Source: an uncultured Clostridia bacterium (GTDB lineage: Bacteria; Bacillota; Clostridia; TANB77; CAG-508). From it: 45,003 nt of DNA. A program made the translations under genes and the position numbers. The notes under the pieces were generated by a model. The model worked only from the letters and a program-made list of their open reading frames with translations. It had not been told where the DNA came from and made no database searches. This document shows positions 29,479-38,261 of the stretch, piece after piece (the first letter of the stretch is position 1; each line of letters starts with the position of its first letter). The stretch spans positions 1-45,003 of the forward strand of contig CALYAM010000009.1 in NCBI GenBank assembly GCA_944393565.1, read 5' to 3'.

Positions 29479-29601
29479 GGTTGAAAAAGAATTGTTATTT
29501 GGCTAGGCGAGCAAGTTTGAAATCAATGAGGCGTGCTCGTGCACGCCTCATTGATTTCAAACGTAGTCTCAACAACGCCAAATGGCAATTATCTTTCAAC
29601 C
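29479..29601. repeat. Long hairpin with perfect 22-bp inner palindrome, next to the right junction
   Basis: Inner arms 29515-29536 and 29541-29562 are perfectly complementary (TTTGAAATCAATGAGGCGTG and its complement) with a 4-nt loop. A middle stem (29490-29503 with 29577-29590) and an outer stem (29479-29486 with 29594-29601) extend it to about 120 nt. It ends about 23 bp before the right junction core. No coding frame is supported here. Confidence 0.7.
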
Positions 29602-29603
29602 TT

Positions 29604-29640
29604 CCCCAAATTGTAAGCTCATAAGGGGGTAAAGTCTCCT
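29604..29640. other. Right recombination junction (attR-like), core GGGGGT at 29625-29630
   Basis: Insert sequence CCCCAAATTGTAAGCTCATAA is on the left and peroxiredoxin sequence AAAGTCTCCTGGATATG on the right of the core. Joined to the other insert end it gives CCCC-AAATT...GGGGGT...AAATG-TGGGG, an imperfect inverted repeat with about equal arms (about 20 bp each side). Confidence 0.65.
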
Positions 29641-29774
29641 GGATATGAAAATAGGACAACCCACTTTCCTTTGTAATCATTTAGTGTTATTTTTCCTATT
29701 GTCGTAATTGCTTCAAAGTCTGTGGCTTTTTGTCCTACCTTCACACTTCCATTCATCATTAACTCATAATCCAT
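29619..29774 (-). pseudogene. Peroxiredoxin, N-terminal part (gene split by insertion)
   Basis: 51 aa: [10 protein letters not shown], then [15 protein letters not shown], the strand leading to the active site, then Leu and a stop created by inserted DNA. The peroxidatic Cys codon and everything after lie at 21097-21486. A GAGAGGAGT ribosome site precedes the ATG, so the original promoter and start are here. Confidence 0.85.
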
Positions 29775-29918
29775 AAAAATACTCCTCTCATGCTTTTTTT
29801 CTAATAAAATTTTTAATTATTTGGTATATTTTATGAATTAGTTATAATTTAAGTTACTTGACGAATCTAATGAGTGAATAATCATCACCGGTATTGTTTT
29901 TTTCTAATATTATTACAC

Positions 29919-31151
29919 TTATAAAGTTGTATTTATTTGGCTATTAGTTATTGTAACATCTTCTGTCTTGTTACTAGTTATTTCTTCTCCCCATCTATTT
30001 TCAGTTGTTTCTAAAATATCAGTATCATCTACTCGAAGTGCCATATAAGGCTTTTCCTTATCTGTTTCTTTTAAAAATAAGTAAAAATCGTCATTAAATT
30101 TGAAATATCTTGGTGGCTGATCGCTTGCACACATAAACATCATACCCGCTTCACTTTTTACACTACCACCAGTATTATTTAGTTCAAAATCAATTGTTTG
30201 AATAGCTTGAGAAATATATAATGATGTTCCCTTTATTATTCTTCCACACAATTCGTCATAATTTATTTCCTTTGAAAATTGTATATATGGAACTCTTAGA
30301 AAATCTCCATCAATAAAATTTTTGTTACCTGTATACATTTTTTCTTTATCTAGCATCTCATTATATGCGTCTTCAAATGAAAGTGAATTGTTGTCTGTTC
30401 TATATAATAATACATCTTCGCCTTCTTTTGTTAATAATCGAACTGCAAATTCCGTGTCTGAATTATAAAACAGTATCTCAATGTTTTTAAATGATTCCTC
30501 ACCAGTTGCAACATCTGCTCCAAAATATCTTACATATTCTTCAGAGTCTCCAAATTTTTCATATCTCTGTTCTGAAAAAGGAACCAAAAAATGAAATTCT
30601 TTTTTCAACATTGCATATAAAATATAACCATTATCGTTTTCCCAAGGGAATAAATCTAATATTCTGCTAGTTTCATTAAATTTCGACTGCAAAGCTTCTT
30701 TTATATCTTCTTTCAATTTTGGAGTAGTAGCCCCGCTGATCTTATAATATGAATCATCAGATAACATATCCGCTGTAAAACTTCTTTTATTTAGTTCATT
30801 TGCCATTTGTGATTCTCCATCTTCAAATTGAATTGGACCATGTGTTATTTCATCCATTGCATCATTCCAAACAAGTTGAAAGGTGCCAATCCAAACATCA
30901 TTCATATCACTTTGACCAAGATTGGATGTAAAGCTTGGATTTAATGATAGATTTTTAAAATATCTTGTAGCTGTTACTCCTGCATAAAGAATACAAGCTA
31001 GTAATAAAAAAGCTAATGTAAAAGTTGCTACTGTTTTTAAAATTAATCTAGACTCAGCTTTGTATACATGTAAATTATAAAAAGCATTTTTCTCTTTTGT
31101 ATTTAGTTCATACTTTTTGTAAATTGCATTAATAAATTCTTTGTTATCCAT
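29919..31151 (-). CDS. Membrane-anchored partner of the ECF sigma factor (putative anti-sigma)
   Basis: 410 aa. A short cytoplasmic N-terminus (residues 1-45) is followed by one membrane helix (TVATFTLAFLLLACILYAGV) and a large outside domain. That topology, and the 8-bp overlap with the sigma-factor gene, fit an anti-sigma factor. The outside domain is not one I can name. Its C-terminal part (FKFNDDFYLFLKETDK and PYMALRVDD) recalls the reactive-loop end of serpin-like folds, but this is only a resemblance. It probably holds the sigma factor until an envelope signal arrives. Confidence 0.6.
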   Translation of the reverse strand: MDNKEFINAIYKKYELNTKEKNAFYNLHVYKAESRLILKTVATFTLAFLLLACILYAGVTATRYFKNLSLNPSFTSNLGQSDMNDVWIGTFQLVWNDAMDEITHGPIQFEDGESQMANELNKRSFTADMLSDDSYYKISGATTPKLKEDIKEALQSKFNETSRILDLFPWENDNGYILYAMLKKEFHFLVPFSEQRYEKFGDSEEYVRYFGADVATGEESFKNIEILFYNSDTEFAVRLLTKEGEDVLLYRTDNNSLSFEDAYNEMLDKEKMYTGNKNFIDGDFLRVPYIQFSKEINYDELCGRIIKGTSLYISQAIQTIDFELNNTGGSVKSEAGMMFMCASDQPPRYFKFNDDFYLFLKETDKEKPYMALRVDDTDILETTENRWGEEITSNKTEDVTITNSQINTTL

Positions 31152-31680
31152 TATACCTACACTCCTCTCTTTTTAAAATTTCTTCCAATTTTCTTCTCGC
31201 TCTATATATTAGAATTTTAACCTGTGGCATAGATTTTGTTAAAATTTTGCTTATTTCACGATAGGATAGCTCTTCAATATCTGCTAAATAAATTGCAGAT
31301 TGATATTCTGGTTTTAATTTTTTTATTGCCTTTCTAACATTTTGTTTAATTTCTTTTCTATATATATTTTCTTCTATTGCTTGGTCATCCATTAAGTCAT
31401 TTATTAATGGAACAATTCGTCTTTCTTTTTTTAAATAATTGATTGCTCTTGATTTAGCAATTGTATATAGATATGTTTTTAGAGAATATTTAAAATCATA
31501 TTCTTTTTTATTTATGAGAATATATACAAATGCATCCTGTGCTAGATCTTCTGCTACTTCAAAATTTTTCACATACTGCATAATAAAATAAATCAGCCTA
31601 TCTTTATGCTTTATTACAATTTCTTCAAAAGCAGTCATATTTCCTTTTAAAAATTGCTTATAAAGTTCCTTATCATCCAT
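31144..31680 (-). CDS. ECF-type RNA polymerase sigma factor
   Basis: 178 aa from the ATG at 31680, placed after AAGGAGTGAAAATA; the longer in-frame start adds 17 residues. Region 2 shows AEDLAQDAFVYILI and YLYTIAKSRAINYLKKE; region 4 shows YLADIEELSYREISKIL and VKILIYRARRKLEE. It overlaps the membrane partner downstream. A motif upstream resembles that of the 10583-11137 gene, suggesting autoregulation. Confidence 0.9.
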   Translation of the reverse strand: MDDKELYKQFLKGNMTAFEEIVIKHKDRLIYFIMQYVKNFEVAEDLAQDAFVYILINKKEYDFKYSLKTYLYTIAKSRAINYLKKERRIVPLINDLMDDQAIEENIYRKEIKQNVRKAIKKLKPEYQSAIYLADIEELSYREISKILTKSMPQVKILIYRARRKLEEILKREECRYNG

Positions 31681-31720
31681 TTTTTTATTTTCACTCCTTA
31701 TTGTAATCTTCTTACCCTTA

Positions 31721-31748
31721 ATACAATTCAATTTTAAAAATGTTACAA
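31721..31748 (-). promoter_or_regulatory. Candidate autoregulated ECF promoter
   Basis: Minus strand TTTTGTAACATTTTTAAAAT then TGAATTGTATTAAG; compare 11166-11198. Confidence 0.4.
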
Positions 31749-31823
31749 AAAATCAGTCTTTATTTATAAAGTTTCTTGTTTTAAGTACTTTTTTACAAAT
31801 ATATAAGCTAAATATTTTATAAA

Positions 31824-31856
31824 AAAAAGCAAATTTTTTAAAAATTTGCTTTTTTA
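31824..31856 (-). terminator. Terminator after the PHP-domain gene
   Basis: AAAGCAAATTTTT and AAAAATTTGCTTT form an A/T-rich hairpin with flanking A and T runs, about 130 bp beyond the stop at 31986. Confidence 0.55.
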
Positions 31857-31985
31857 AATTTAAGTAGTTTGTCAATATTTTGTTTTAGTATAACTGCAAA
31901 ATAATTAATTATATTCTTAGATGCAATTTAAAATCTCACATTTTATTTTTACATTTTCATTGTCCACTTCACTTCATATCTTTCT

Positions 31986-32861
31986 TTATATGAATTTTGC
32001 CCAAGGTTCTATAATACAAGCAGGGATGTTAAGATTATTATTTATTCCCGTTCCCATAGCAATTTCCTTTTTTAATTTACCGTGGTAATCTGTTCCTCCT
32101 GATACAAAATATTTATTTTCTTTACAATAGTCAAGTAAAAAATTAATTTGTTTATCTGTGAATTTACTATAATAACATTCAATTCCATCTATGAGGTGAT
32201 CTTGTGTAAGTTTTTCGAATACTTTTTTCGAGTTTTCTCCATATATAAAAACATGTGGTATGAAAGCAAGTCCTGATACAGATCTAATTACATCTATTAC
32301 TTCTTCTGGTTTTGGAATAATAGAAGAATTGTCTATAAAATATGGGCTATTTGGATTAGACATATGTAATCTATAAAATTCATGTTCATCTGTATAATTA
32401 ACTTCTTCATAAAACCTGTTATTTTCAGGATGGCTTAAAACTTCTTCTAAAATTGCAATTTCACCTGATTCTTTCCTTACATCAAAGTTGAGATGGTCAG
32501 TTATTAATGTATAACCTCTTTCTTTAAAGATTTCACACAATTTTTCTGTTTCATGTGTATTTATTTTTTCATAGGTTGGTACAAAATTGGGAAGTATTTT
32601 ATTTAGTTTGTCTGTATTTACATTGTAACCTAATATCTCAATTGTAGTTCCATCTACTATTGATTTTAGTTCACATCCAGGAATTATTTTGCCACTATAT
32701 TTTTCCCTTGTCATCTTACTTTTTAGTTCATTATAGGCTAAACATGTATCATGGTCAGTAATAGATATGCATTCAAGCTTTATTCTTTCCGCTTCTTGTA
32801 ATATTTCACTTATAGTATAAGTTCCATCTGAATATTTGGTATGCATATGTAAATCAATCAT
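31986..32861 (-). CDS. PHP-domain phosphoesterase (YciV/TrpH-like)
   Basis: 291 aa. MIDLHMHTKYSDGT gives the HxH metal ligands, ISITDHDT (near 35) the next Asp/His, PGCELKS the Glu, and SGGTDYHG near the C-terminus the last ligands. Relatives are RNase AM and 3',5'-nucleoside bisphosphate phosphatases; substrate here is unknown. It lies 14 bp after the RNA methyltransferase gene and is probably in one transcript with it. Confidence 0.88.
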   Translation of the reverse strand: MIDLHMHTKYSDGTYTISEILQEAERIKLECISITDHDTCLAYNELKSKMTREKYSGKIIPGCELKSIVDGTTIEILGYNVNTDKLNKILPNFVPTYEKINTHETEKLCEIFKERGYTLITDHLNFDVRKESGEIAILEEVLSHPENNRFYEEVNYTDEHEFYRLHMSNPNSPYFIDNSSIIPKPEEVIDVIRSVSGLAFIPHVFIYGENSKKVFEKLTQDHLIDGIECYYSKFTDKQINFLLDYCKENKYFVSGGTDYHGKLKKEIAMGTGINNNLNIPACIIEPWAKFI

Positions 32862-32875
32862 ACATAGTCTCCTCT

Positions 32876-33796
32876 TTAATCCATTTTATAGGATAGTTTT
32901 TTCTTTTTTATTTTTGCCATAAAAAACCCCTCATATTCTTTAGTTGGACAAACACAAATGCAACCATTTAGTTTTGTAGGAAGAAGTGGTAGGTTTTCTA
33001 TATGGATAGGCACAATTTCTGCTACTTTTGTGTCTAAAATCTTGTATATAACCTTTTCATTTTCTTCTTCTAGAATTGAACACGTAGAATAAATCATTTC
33101 ATTGCCAGGTTTCAAAATGGAAATTGCTTTTTTTAATAATGCAAATTGCCTTTGAGACATTTTATTAACTGCTTCTTTTGTAAATTCTTTTTCCGTATAT
33201 TTGGGGGCTCCCTCTTGCAATGTTCCACTGCCTGTGCATGGAGCATCTAATAATATTTTATCAAATGAGAAAAAATCGTCCAACATGCAAGCATTTTTTA
33301 CTATCAAGCATATTTTCTCTGCACCTTGTTTTTCTATATTATATTTAAGCCTTTGTGCTCTAATTGGATTTTTTTCACATGCTGTAATAAGTGCTTTGTT
33401 ATTACTAATAGATGCAATTTGAGTTGTTTTACTGCCAGGTGCTGCTGTCATGTCTAAGATATTTTCTCCTGGCTTTGGATCTAAAATAAGTGGTGGTAAC
33501 ATAGAAGACAAACTTTGAATATATATTTGTCCATTTTTATATGCATCTAGCTGTTCTATTTGTTTTTCATCTGCATTTTCAACTATAAAAGCATTTTTAT
33601 AATATTGCACTTGTCTTAGCTTAATGTTTTCTTTTTTAAATTGTTTTTCAATATCACAGATATTTGCCTTTAAATTGTTTATTCTAAATGTTGTATATCT
33701 CTTTTCTCTATACCCTTTTAATATTCTATTTAGTATGTCCATATCATATTGTTTTCCTAGCAAATCAATTAGATTAGTAGGTATGCCATTTTCCAT
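32876..33796 (-). CDS. RsmB/RsmF-family RNA 5-methylcytosine methyltransferase
   Basis: 306 aa. The SAM site MTAAPGSKTTQIA (near 114), DAPCTGSGTL (near 183) and YSTCSILEEENE (near 237) are present. The two cysteines in the latter motifs are the catalytic pair for C5 methylation of cytosine in rRNA or tRNA. It lacks an added C-terminal PUA-type domain, so it is at the short end of the family. Which RNA base is modified cannot be told. Confidence 0.88.
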   Translation of the reverse strand: MENGIPTNLIDLLGKQYDMDILNRILKGYREKRYTTFRINNLKANICDIEKQFKKENIKLRQVQYYKNAFIVENADEKQIEQLDAYKNGQIYIQSLSSMLPPLILDPKPGENILDMTAAPGSKTTQIASISNNKALITACEKNPIRAQRLKYNIEKQGAEKICLIVKNACMLDDFFSFDKILLDAPCTGSGTLQEGAPKYTEKEFTKEAVNKMSQRQFALLKKAISILKPGNEMIYSTCSILEEENEKVIYKILDTKVAEIVPIHIENLPLLPTKLNGCICVCPTKEYEGFFMAKIKKKKLSYKMD

Positions 33797-33814
33797 TATA
33801 TTTTTCTCCCTATG

Positions 33815-34324
33815 TTATATATTAATAAAAGTCGAAGCCTTTGGAGGAGTTTTTCCCTTGATAACTTTATGGTAATAATCATAAGTAAGAGGTTCATTAT
33901 CATTTAATTTTTTACAGTTATCTAATTTTAAAACAAAAATACTATGTGTTCCAACATTAATCTCGTTTATAGCAGTTGTTTCAAAATAACATACTGTATT
34001 TTGAACAAGTGTAGGTATCCCATTATTTGCAAGCTCATAATCTACTTTTTGCATTTTATCATATTGTCTGCCTGTTCTAAATCCAAAATGGCCTATTAAT
34101 TCTAAAGTAGCGTTCTTGTCCAAAACACTAATATTAGCTTTTTTAGATTTTCGAAGTATTTCATATGTATAATTTTCCTTATTTATGGCTACCATCATGT
34201 AAATTGGTTCATTTGAAGTAAGTTGCATTGCTGTTGTAACAGTACATCCACTAAATTTCTCTTTATCTTTTGACGTTATAACATATACCCCGTATGATAA
34301 TTTTTGTAATGCAGTTAAATCCAT
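33815..34324 (-). CDS. Flavin reductase family protein
   Basis: 169 aa. KLSYGVYVITS, GCTVTTAMQLTSNEP and HFGFRTGRQYDKM match the FMN-binding split-barrel of flavin reductases that form the N-terminus of high-molecular-weight rubredoxins; YYHKVIKGKTPPKA is the characteristic end. The rubredoxin and flavodoxin parts are absent, as in many Clostridia. It likely transfers electrons from NAD(P)H to flavin in oxygen or ROS handling. It starts 25 bp after the polysaccharide locus ends. Confidence 0.88.
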   Translation of the reverse strand: MDLTALQKLSYGVYVITSKDKEKFSGCTVTTAMQLTSNEPIYMMVAINKENYTYEILRKSKKANISVLDKNATLELIGHFGFRTGRQYDKMQKVDYELANNGIPTLVQNTVCYFETTAINEINVGTHSIFVLKLDNCKKLNDNEPLTYDYYHKVIKGKTPPKASTFINI

Positions 34325-34349
34325 ATTTTCAGTCCTTTCAAACAGCCTA

Positions 34350-36659
34350 TTAAATTATTTTTTTAATCATTTTTTTTATTAACTTATCTAATTTAATTTT
34401 TTTAGTCAGCCAAATAATTCCCGTTGCTTTTAATATTTTTAATGTACTTCTATAAAAAACATTTGAGTATAAAGCATCTTTTATTTTTGTGTATTTTGAT
34501 ATTCCTCCAAAACTCTTTAAATTATAATCATACACTAACCAATTATATTCTTCCTCTAAGCACATAAGTTGTTTAGTAATTAATTCTTTTGTTATATCAA
34601 TATTAGGTAAAAGCAAAGCAGCTTGCTCTATTTTCGCTTTGTTTGGATTGTTTACCCTCTCCTCAAAAATTCTGGACATTTTTTCTTTCATTTGGCTAAT
34701 TGTAAATCCGCTTAGAATCTTGTTTCTACAATTGGATTTGTAGAATTGTAATTTGTCAAATACTTTTTCAATTGCAATAACATAGCTCATTATTTCTTCA
34801 TTACTATATTTAAAATCATGAATTTGAGTTTCCTCCTGCATGCATGGAACAATTACTCCAGTTTCCTCTGTAATTAGTTCTTTTTGTCCCCCAACGTCAG
34901 CTGAAACAACAGGTATTCCCATTGCTAATGATTCATAAGCAGTAAGTGCTAATCCTTCTTTAATTGAACAATTTAGTGTTAAATCGCTAATAGCATATAT
35001 TTCGTCCGTATTTGAAACTGCACCAAGAAAAATAATATTTTCATTTATTTTATATTTATTAGCTTCTTTTTTTATATCTTGTAACATTGGGCCATCTCCA
35101 GCCACAATTAAAACAAAATCATTTCTCTTTTGTTTTAGACTATTTATTATTTTTATTAATAAATGTGGTCTTTTTTGTAAATCGATTCTTGCAATAAAAC
35201 TAATTACTTTCTTATTTGTAGGTATATTGTATTTTTCTTTTAATTTAATTTTATTAAAATTTTGTGGATTAAATTTTTCTTCGTCAACGCCAATGTATAT
35301 TGTGTCTAAATCATCTGGATTTCTTTTAAAATGATTTGCTAAAATTTTCTGACTATTTTTGTTGCATACATATGTTTTGTCAATAACAGAAGATACTACA
35401 CTAGAATCCCTTGAGTAACCTCCATTTCTATTATACCATTCTTCCATGTGTATATAGTCTATAATTGGAATTTTAGGATGTTTTGCTTTTAGATATGGGA
35501 GTATGCTATAGCCAAACACAGAATTGGTATTAAATATTATGTTAATATCATTTGATTCAATTAAGTAATTTACAAAACAAGGCCAATATTTTTGGTCTAA
35601 AAATGTTGTTAAATCATAAATTGCTTTTACGTGTTCTTCAAACTCCTGCCTCCATATATTTTCTTTTGGAACAGTAGTTACCATTATAACCTCGAATTTA
35701 TTTTTATCTAATCCTTTTAATAAATCTAGATTAAATTTATCTGCTCCTCCCATTACCATCCAAGATGTTATCATTAATATTCTTATTTTAGGTTCTAAAT
35801 TATATTTTGGAATTAATAATGAATCTACGTTTTCGGGAATCAAATCCCAATTATAATTATACATTGGAAATTGAATAGCATGTACATTTTTTTTAATAGT
35901 TTGAGAGGTTTTTTTAATAATTTCCAAGGCTCTTTTTGAATTTTGAGATGATCGATAAAGCTCACTTTCTTCTTCTGACTTTCTTCTATACCAAAAGCCA
36001 TAGTAATTCATTCTTATTGGAATTTTACCAATTGCCAATAATTTTAGCCATAAATTCCAATCTTCGCTAACAGCTTTTTCTCTTAATTCATATCCATTCA
36101 CTCTCCAAAAATCATCTTTTTTAATCAGTGCTGTAACCACTAATAAGTTCTCTTTTTTTTCGTGCTCTGTGTCAAACCATTTTTTCCATAAATATTCCAT
36201 TCCATCAAAATTTACAACATCAGTATATGCCCAAGATGCTTCTGGATGTGTCTCTAATGCCCAATATGCTGTTTCTATATATGTTCTTTCAATTAAATCA
36301 TCTTCGTCAAGGAACATTAAGTATTTTGAATTTTTATTGCATCGTTTTGCTCCAAAGTCTCTAGTATCTGCTACTCCCCCATTTTCTTTATGAATTACAT
36401 GTATTCTATTGTCTTGCTTTTCAATACTCTCTATAATTTTTAGACTTTCTTCATTTGTAGATCCGTCATCTACAATAATCCATTCCCAATATGGAAAAGT
36501 TTGGTTTAATATACTATTTGCAGTTTGGCTTAAGTATTTTCCACCATTATAAAATGCTGTAATAATTGAAACAATAGGTTCATGCTTATTTATAACCTCT
36601 CTATTAAATTCTCTAGTTCTTCCTGGTGTATAATTAAAATTAAATTTATTTTCTCCCAT
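34350..36659 (-). CDS. Two-domain glycosyltransferase (GT2 fused to GT4)
   Basis: 769 aa. Residues 25-240 form a GT2/GT-A domain: VSIITAFYNGGKYLSQT, WEWIIVDDGSTNEES and LMFLDEDDL (DxD-like). Residues 290-680 form a GT4/GT-B domain: MITSWMVMGGADKFN, VISFIARIDLQKRPHLL, and KEGLALTAYESLAMGIPVVS with the E-x7-E type motif. Two transferases in one chain suggest two consecutive sugar additions. It lies at the downstream end of the polysaccharide locus. The frame is intact. Confidence 0.88.
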   Translation of the reverse strand: MGENKFNFNYTPGRTREFNREVINKHEPIVSIITAFYNGGKYLSQTANSILNQTFPYWEWIIVDDGSTNEESLKIIESIEKQDNRIHVIHKENGGVADTRDFGAKRCNKNSKYLMFLDEDDLIERTYIETAYWALETHPEASWAYTDVVNFDGMEYLWKKWFDTEHEKKENLLVVTALIKKDDFWRVNGYELREKAVSEDWNLWLKLLAIGKIPIRMNYYGFWYRRKSEEESELYRSSQNSKRALEIIKKTSQTIKKNVHAIQFPMYNYNWDLIPENVDSLLIPKYNLEPKIRILMITSWMVMGGADKFNLDLLKGLDKNKFEVIMVTTVPKENIWRQEFEEHVKAIYDLTTFLDQKYWPCFVNYLIESNDINIIFNTNSVFGYSILPYLKAKHPKIPIIDYIHMEEWYNRNGGYSRDSSVVSSVIDKTYVCNKNSQKILANHFKRNPDDLDTIYIGVDEEKFNPQNFNKIKLKEKYNIPTNKKVISFIARIDLQKRPHLLIKIINSLKQKRNDFVLIVAGDGPMLQDIKKEANKYKINENIIFLGAVSNTDEIYAISDLTLNCSIKEGLALTAYESLAMGIPVVSADVGGQKELITEETGVIVPCMQEETQIHDFKYSNEEIMSYVIAIEKVFDKLQFYKSNCRNKILSGFTISQMKEKMSRIFEERVNNPNKAKIEQAALLLPNIDITKELITKQLMCLEEEYNWLVYDYNLKSFGGISKYTKIKDALYSNVFYRSTLKILKATGIIWLTKKIKLDKLIKKMIKKII

Positions 36660-36677
36660 AATTGCTCCTTTTAATAA

Positions 36678-37451
36678 TTATAATTCTTCTGCAAATCCCT
36701 TTTGCAACTTATGAAAAATCATATAACCTATAATGCATAGTGTAATGGAAAAAATTAATATCAATGTTAACATAGTAAAATCTGGCATAGTTTGATTATA
36801 AAAAATATCCCTATAAGCATTTATAATATATGCCATTGGGTTTATATTAATTATCCATCTCAAACTGTTTGGAATGGCTTCTGACGCAAACACTATAGGC
36901 GTTGCATAAAATAGCAATTGCAATGCAACGCCTATTAAATGTTGTAAATCTCTAATATACACACTAATGCTAGATACTATGAATGTTACTCCTAGTGTAA
37001 ATATATATTGAATAATTAATATTATTGGATAAAAAACTATATAATAACTAACACCTAATCCCTCACCTATTGCAAAACCTAAAATTATAATTGTAGAAAT
37101 CATAAAATTTATTGCTTCACTTGTCACAATGGATATAGGCATGATTTCTCTTGGAAAATAAACTTTTTTTATAATATTACCATTTTCAATAAAAGTAAAA
37201 GCTCCCCTTGATAATGAGGTAGAAAAAAAGTTCCATGGTATCAACCCTGCACATAAAAATACAACATAATGTTCTTTTGGATTCTTCAAAATAACTTGAA
37301 ATACAACAGCATAAACGATTATTTGTAATAATGGGTTCAAAAAAGACCATAAAACCCCTAATATAGAATTTTTATACTTACCTCTTATTTCTTTTTTTAC
37401 ATTGGTTTTTAAAAGTTCTCTATATTTATATATATTTTTTATTGCTTCCAT
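36678..37451 (-). CDS. Polysaccharide ABC transporter permease (Wzm/TagG-like)
   Basis: 257 aa with about six membrane helices. The N-terminal amphipathic part LLKTNVKKEIRGKYKNSILG and the helices with LWSFLNPLLQIIVYAVVF are typical of the ABC-2 exporters of teichoic acids and O-antigens. It pairs with the ATPase gene 14 bp upstream. It should export a lipid-linked glycan across the cytoplasmic membrane. Confidence 0.9.
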   Translation of the reverse strand: MEAIKNIYKYRELLKTNVKKEIRGKYKNSILGVLWSFLNPLLQIIVYAVVFQVILKNPKEHYVVFLCAGLIPWNFFSTSLSRGAFTFIENGNIIKKVYFPREIMPISIVTSEAINFMISTIIILGFAIGEGLGVSYYIVFYPIILIIQYIFTLGVTFIVSSISVYIRDLQHLIGVALQLLFYATPIVFASEAIPNSLRWIININPMAYIINAYRDIFYNQTMPDFTMLTLILIFSITLCIIGYMIFHKLQKGFAEEL

Positions 37452-37465
37452 CTTTTTCTCCTCTC

Positions 37466-38206
37466 CTATGTAGTTGCCTTTATATATTCACTAACAACTT
37501 CATCTGTTGGTCCATCCAATCTGACTTGTCCATCAGAAAGCCATATTGCTCTTGTGCATAATTGCTTCACTGATTCCATACTGTGAGTAACCAATACCAT
37601 GGTTTTTCCTTCGTTTTTAAGTTCTTCCATTTTTTTAAAACATTTTTCTTGAAAATGCTGATCTCCTACTGATAAAATTTCATCAATTAGCAATATCTCT
37701 GCATTTACATTTATTGCGACCGAAAAAGCAAGCCTCATATACATTCCTGAAGAATATGTCCTAACCGGATTATCTATAAAAGAACCTAATTCCGAAAATT
37801 CAATGATTTTGTTAAGGCGTTCATCAATTTCTTTTTTTGTTAACCCAAAAATAGAAGCATTAAAATAGATATTTTCTCTCCCCGAAAAATCAGGATGAAA
37901 TCCAGCACCTAGTTCTAGCAGTGATGTTAACTTTCCTTTTGTAGTTATTTTCCCCTTATTTGGATATATAATCTTTGTCATTAATTTTAGTAAAGTAGAT
38001 TTTCCACTACCATTTACCCCAATTAATGCAACAGCTTCTCCTTCTTTAATATTTAAATTAATATCTTTTAAAATTTCTCTTTTTTGTTTTTTATTTCTTT
38101 TAAAAAAAAGTAATTTTTCCTTAATTGTATTTGCCTTGTCCATGTATACATTAAATGATTTATATACATGTTCAACTATAATTTTATCATTTTTTTCTAG
38201 TTGCAT
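37466..38206 (-). CDS. Polysaccharide ABC transporter ATP-binding protein (Wzt/TagH-like)
   Basis: 246 aa from the ATG at 38206, six nt after GAGAGGG; a TTG two codons earlier is less well placed. Walker A GVNGSGKSTLLK, signature TYSSGMYMRLAFSVA, Walker B EILLIDEILSVGD, and the N-terminal HVYKSFNVYMDKA are present. It lacks the C-terminal carbohydrate-recognition domain of O9a-type Wzt, so substrate choice does not rest on that domain. Confidence 0.92.
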   Translation of the reverse strand: MQLEKNDKIIVEHVYKSFNVYMDKANTIKEKLLFFKRNKKQKREILKDINLNIKEGEAVALIGVNGSGKSTLLKLMTKIIYPNKGKITTKGKLTSLLELGAGFHPDFSGRENIYFNASIFGLTKKEIDERLNKIIEFSELGSFIDNPVRTYSSGMYMRLAFSVAINVNAEILLIDEILSVGDQHFQEKCFKKMEELKNEGKTMVLVTHSMESVKQLCTRAIWLSDGQVRLDGPTDEVVSEYIKATT

Positions 38207-38261
38207 TTTCAACCCTCTCTAACAAAATATATTATTTCATATAAGAATTTATTGTAAAAAA

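Noticed and set aside
29495-29680. 61-aa minus-strand frame
   Set aside because: It is made from the long palindrome and from an alternative frame of the split peroxiredoxin; no ribosome site.
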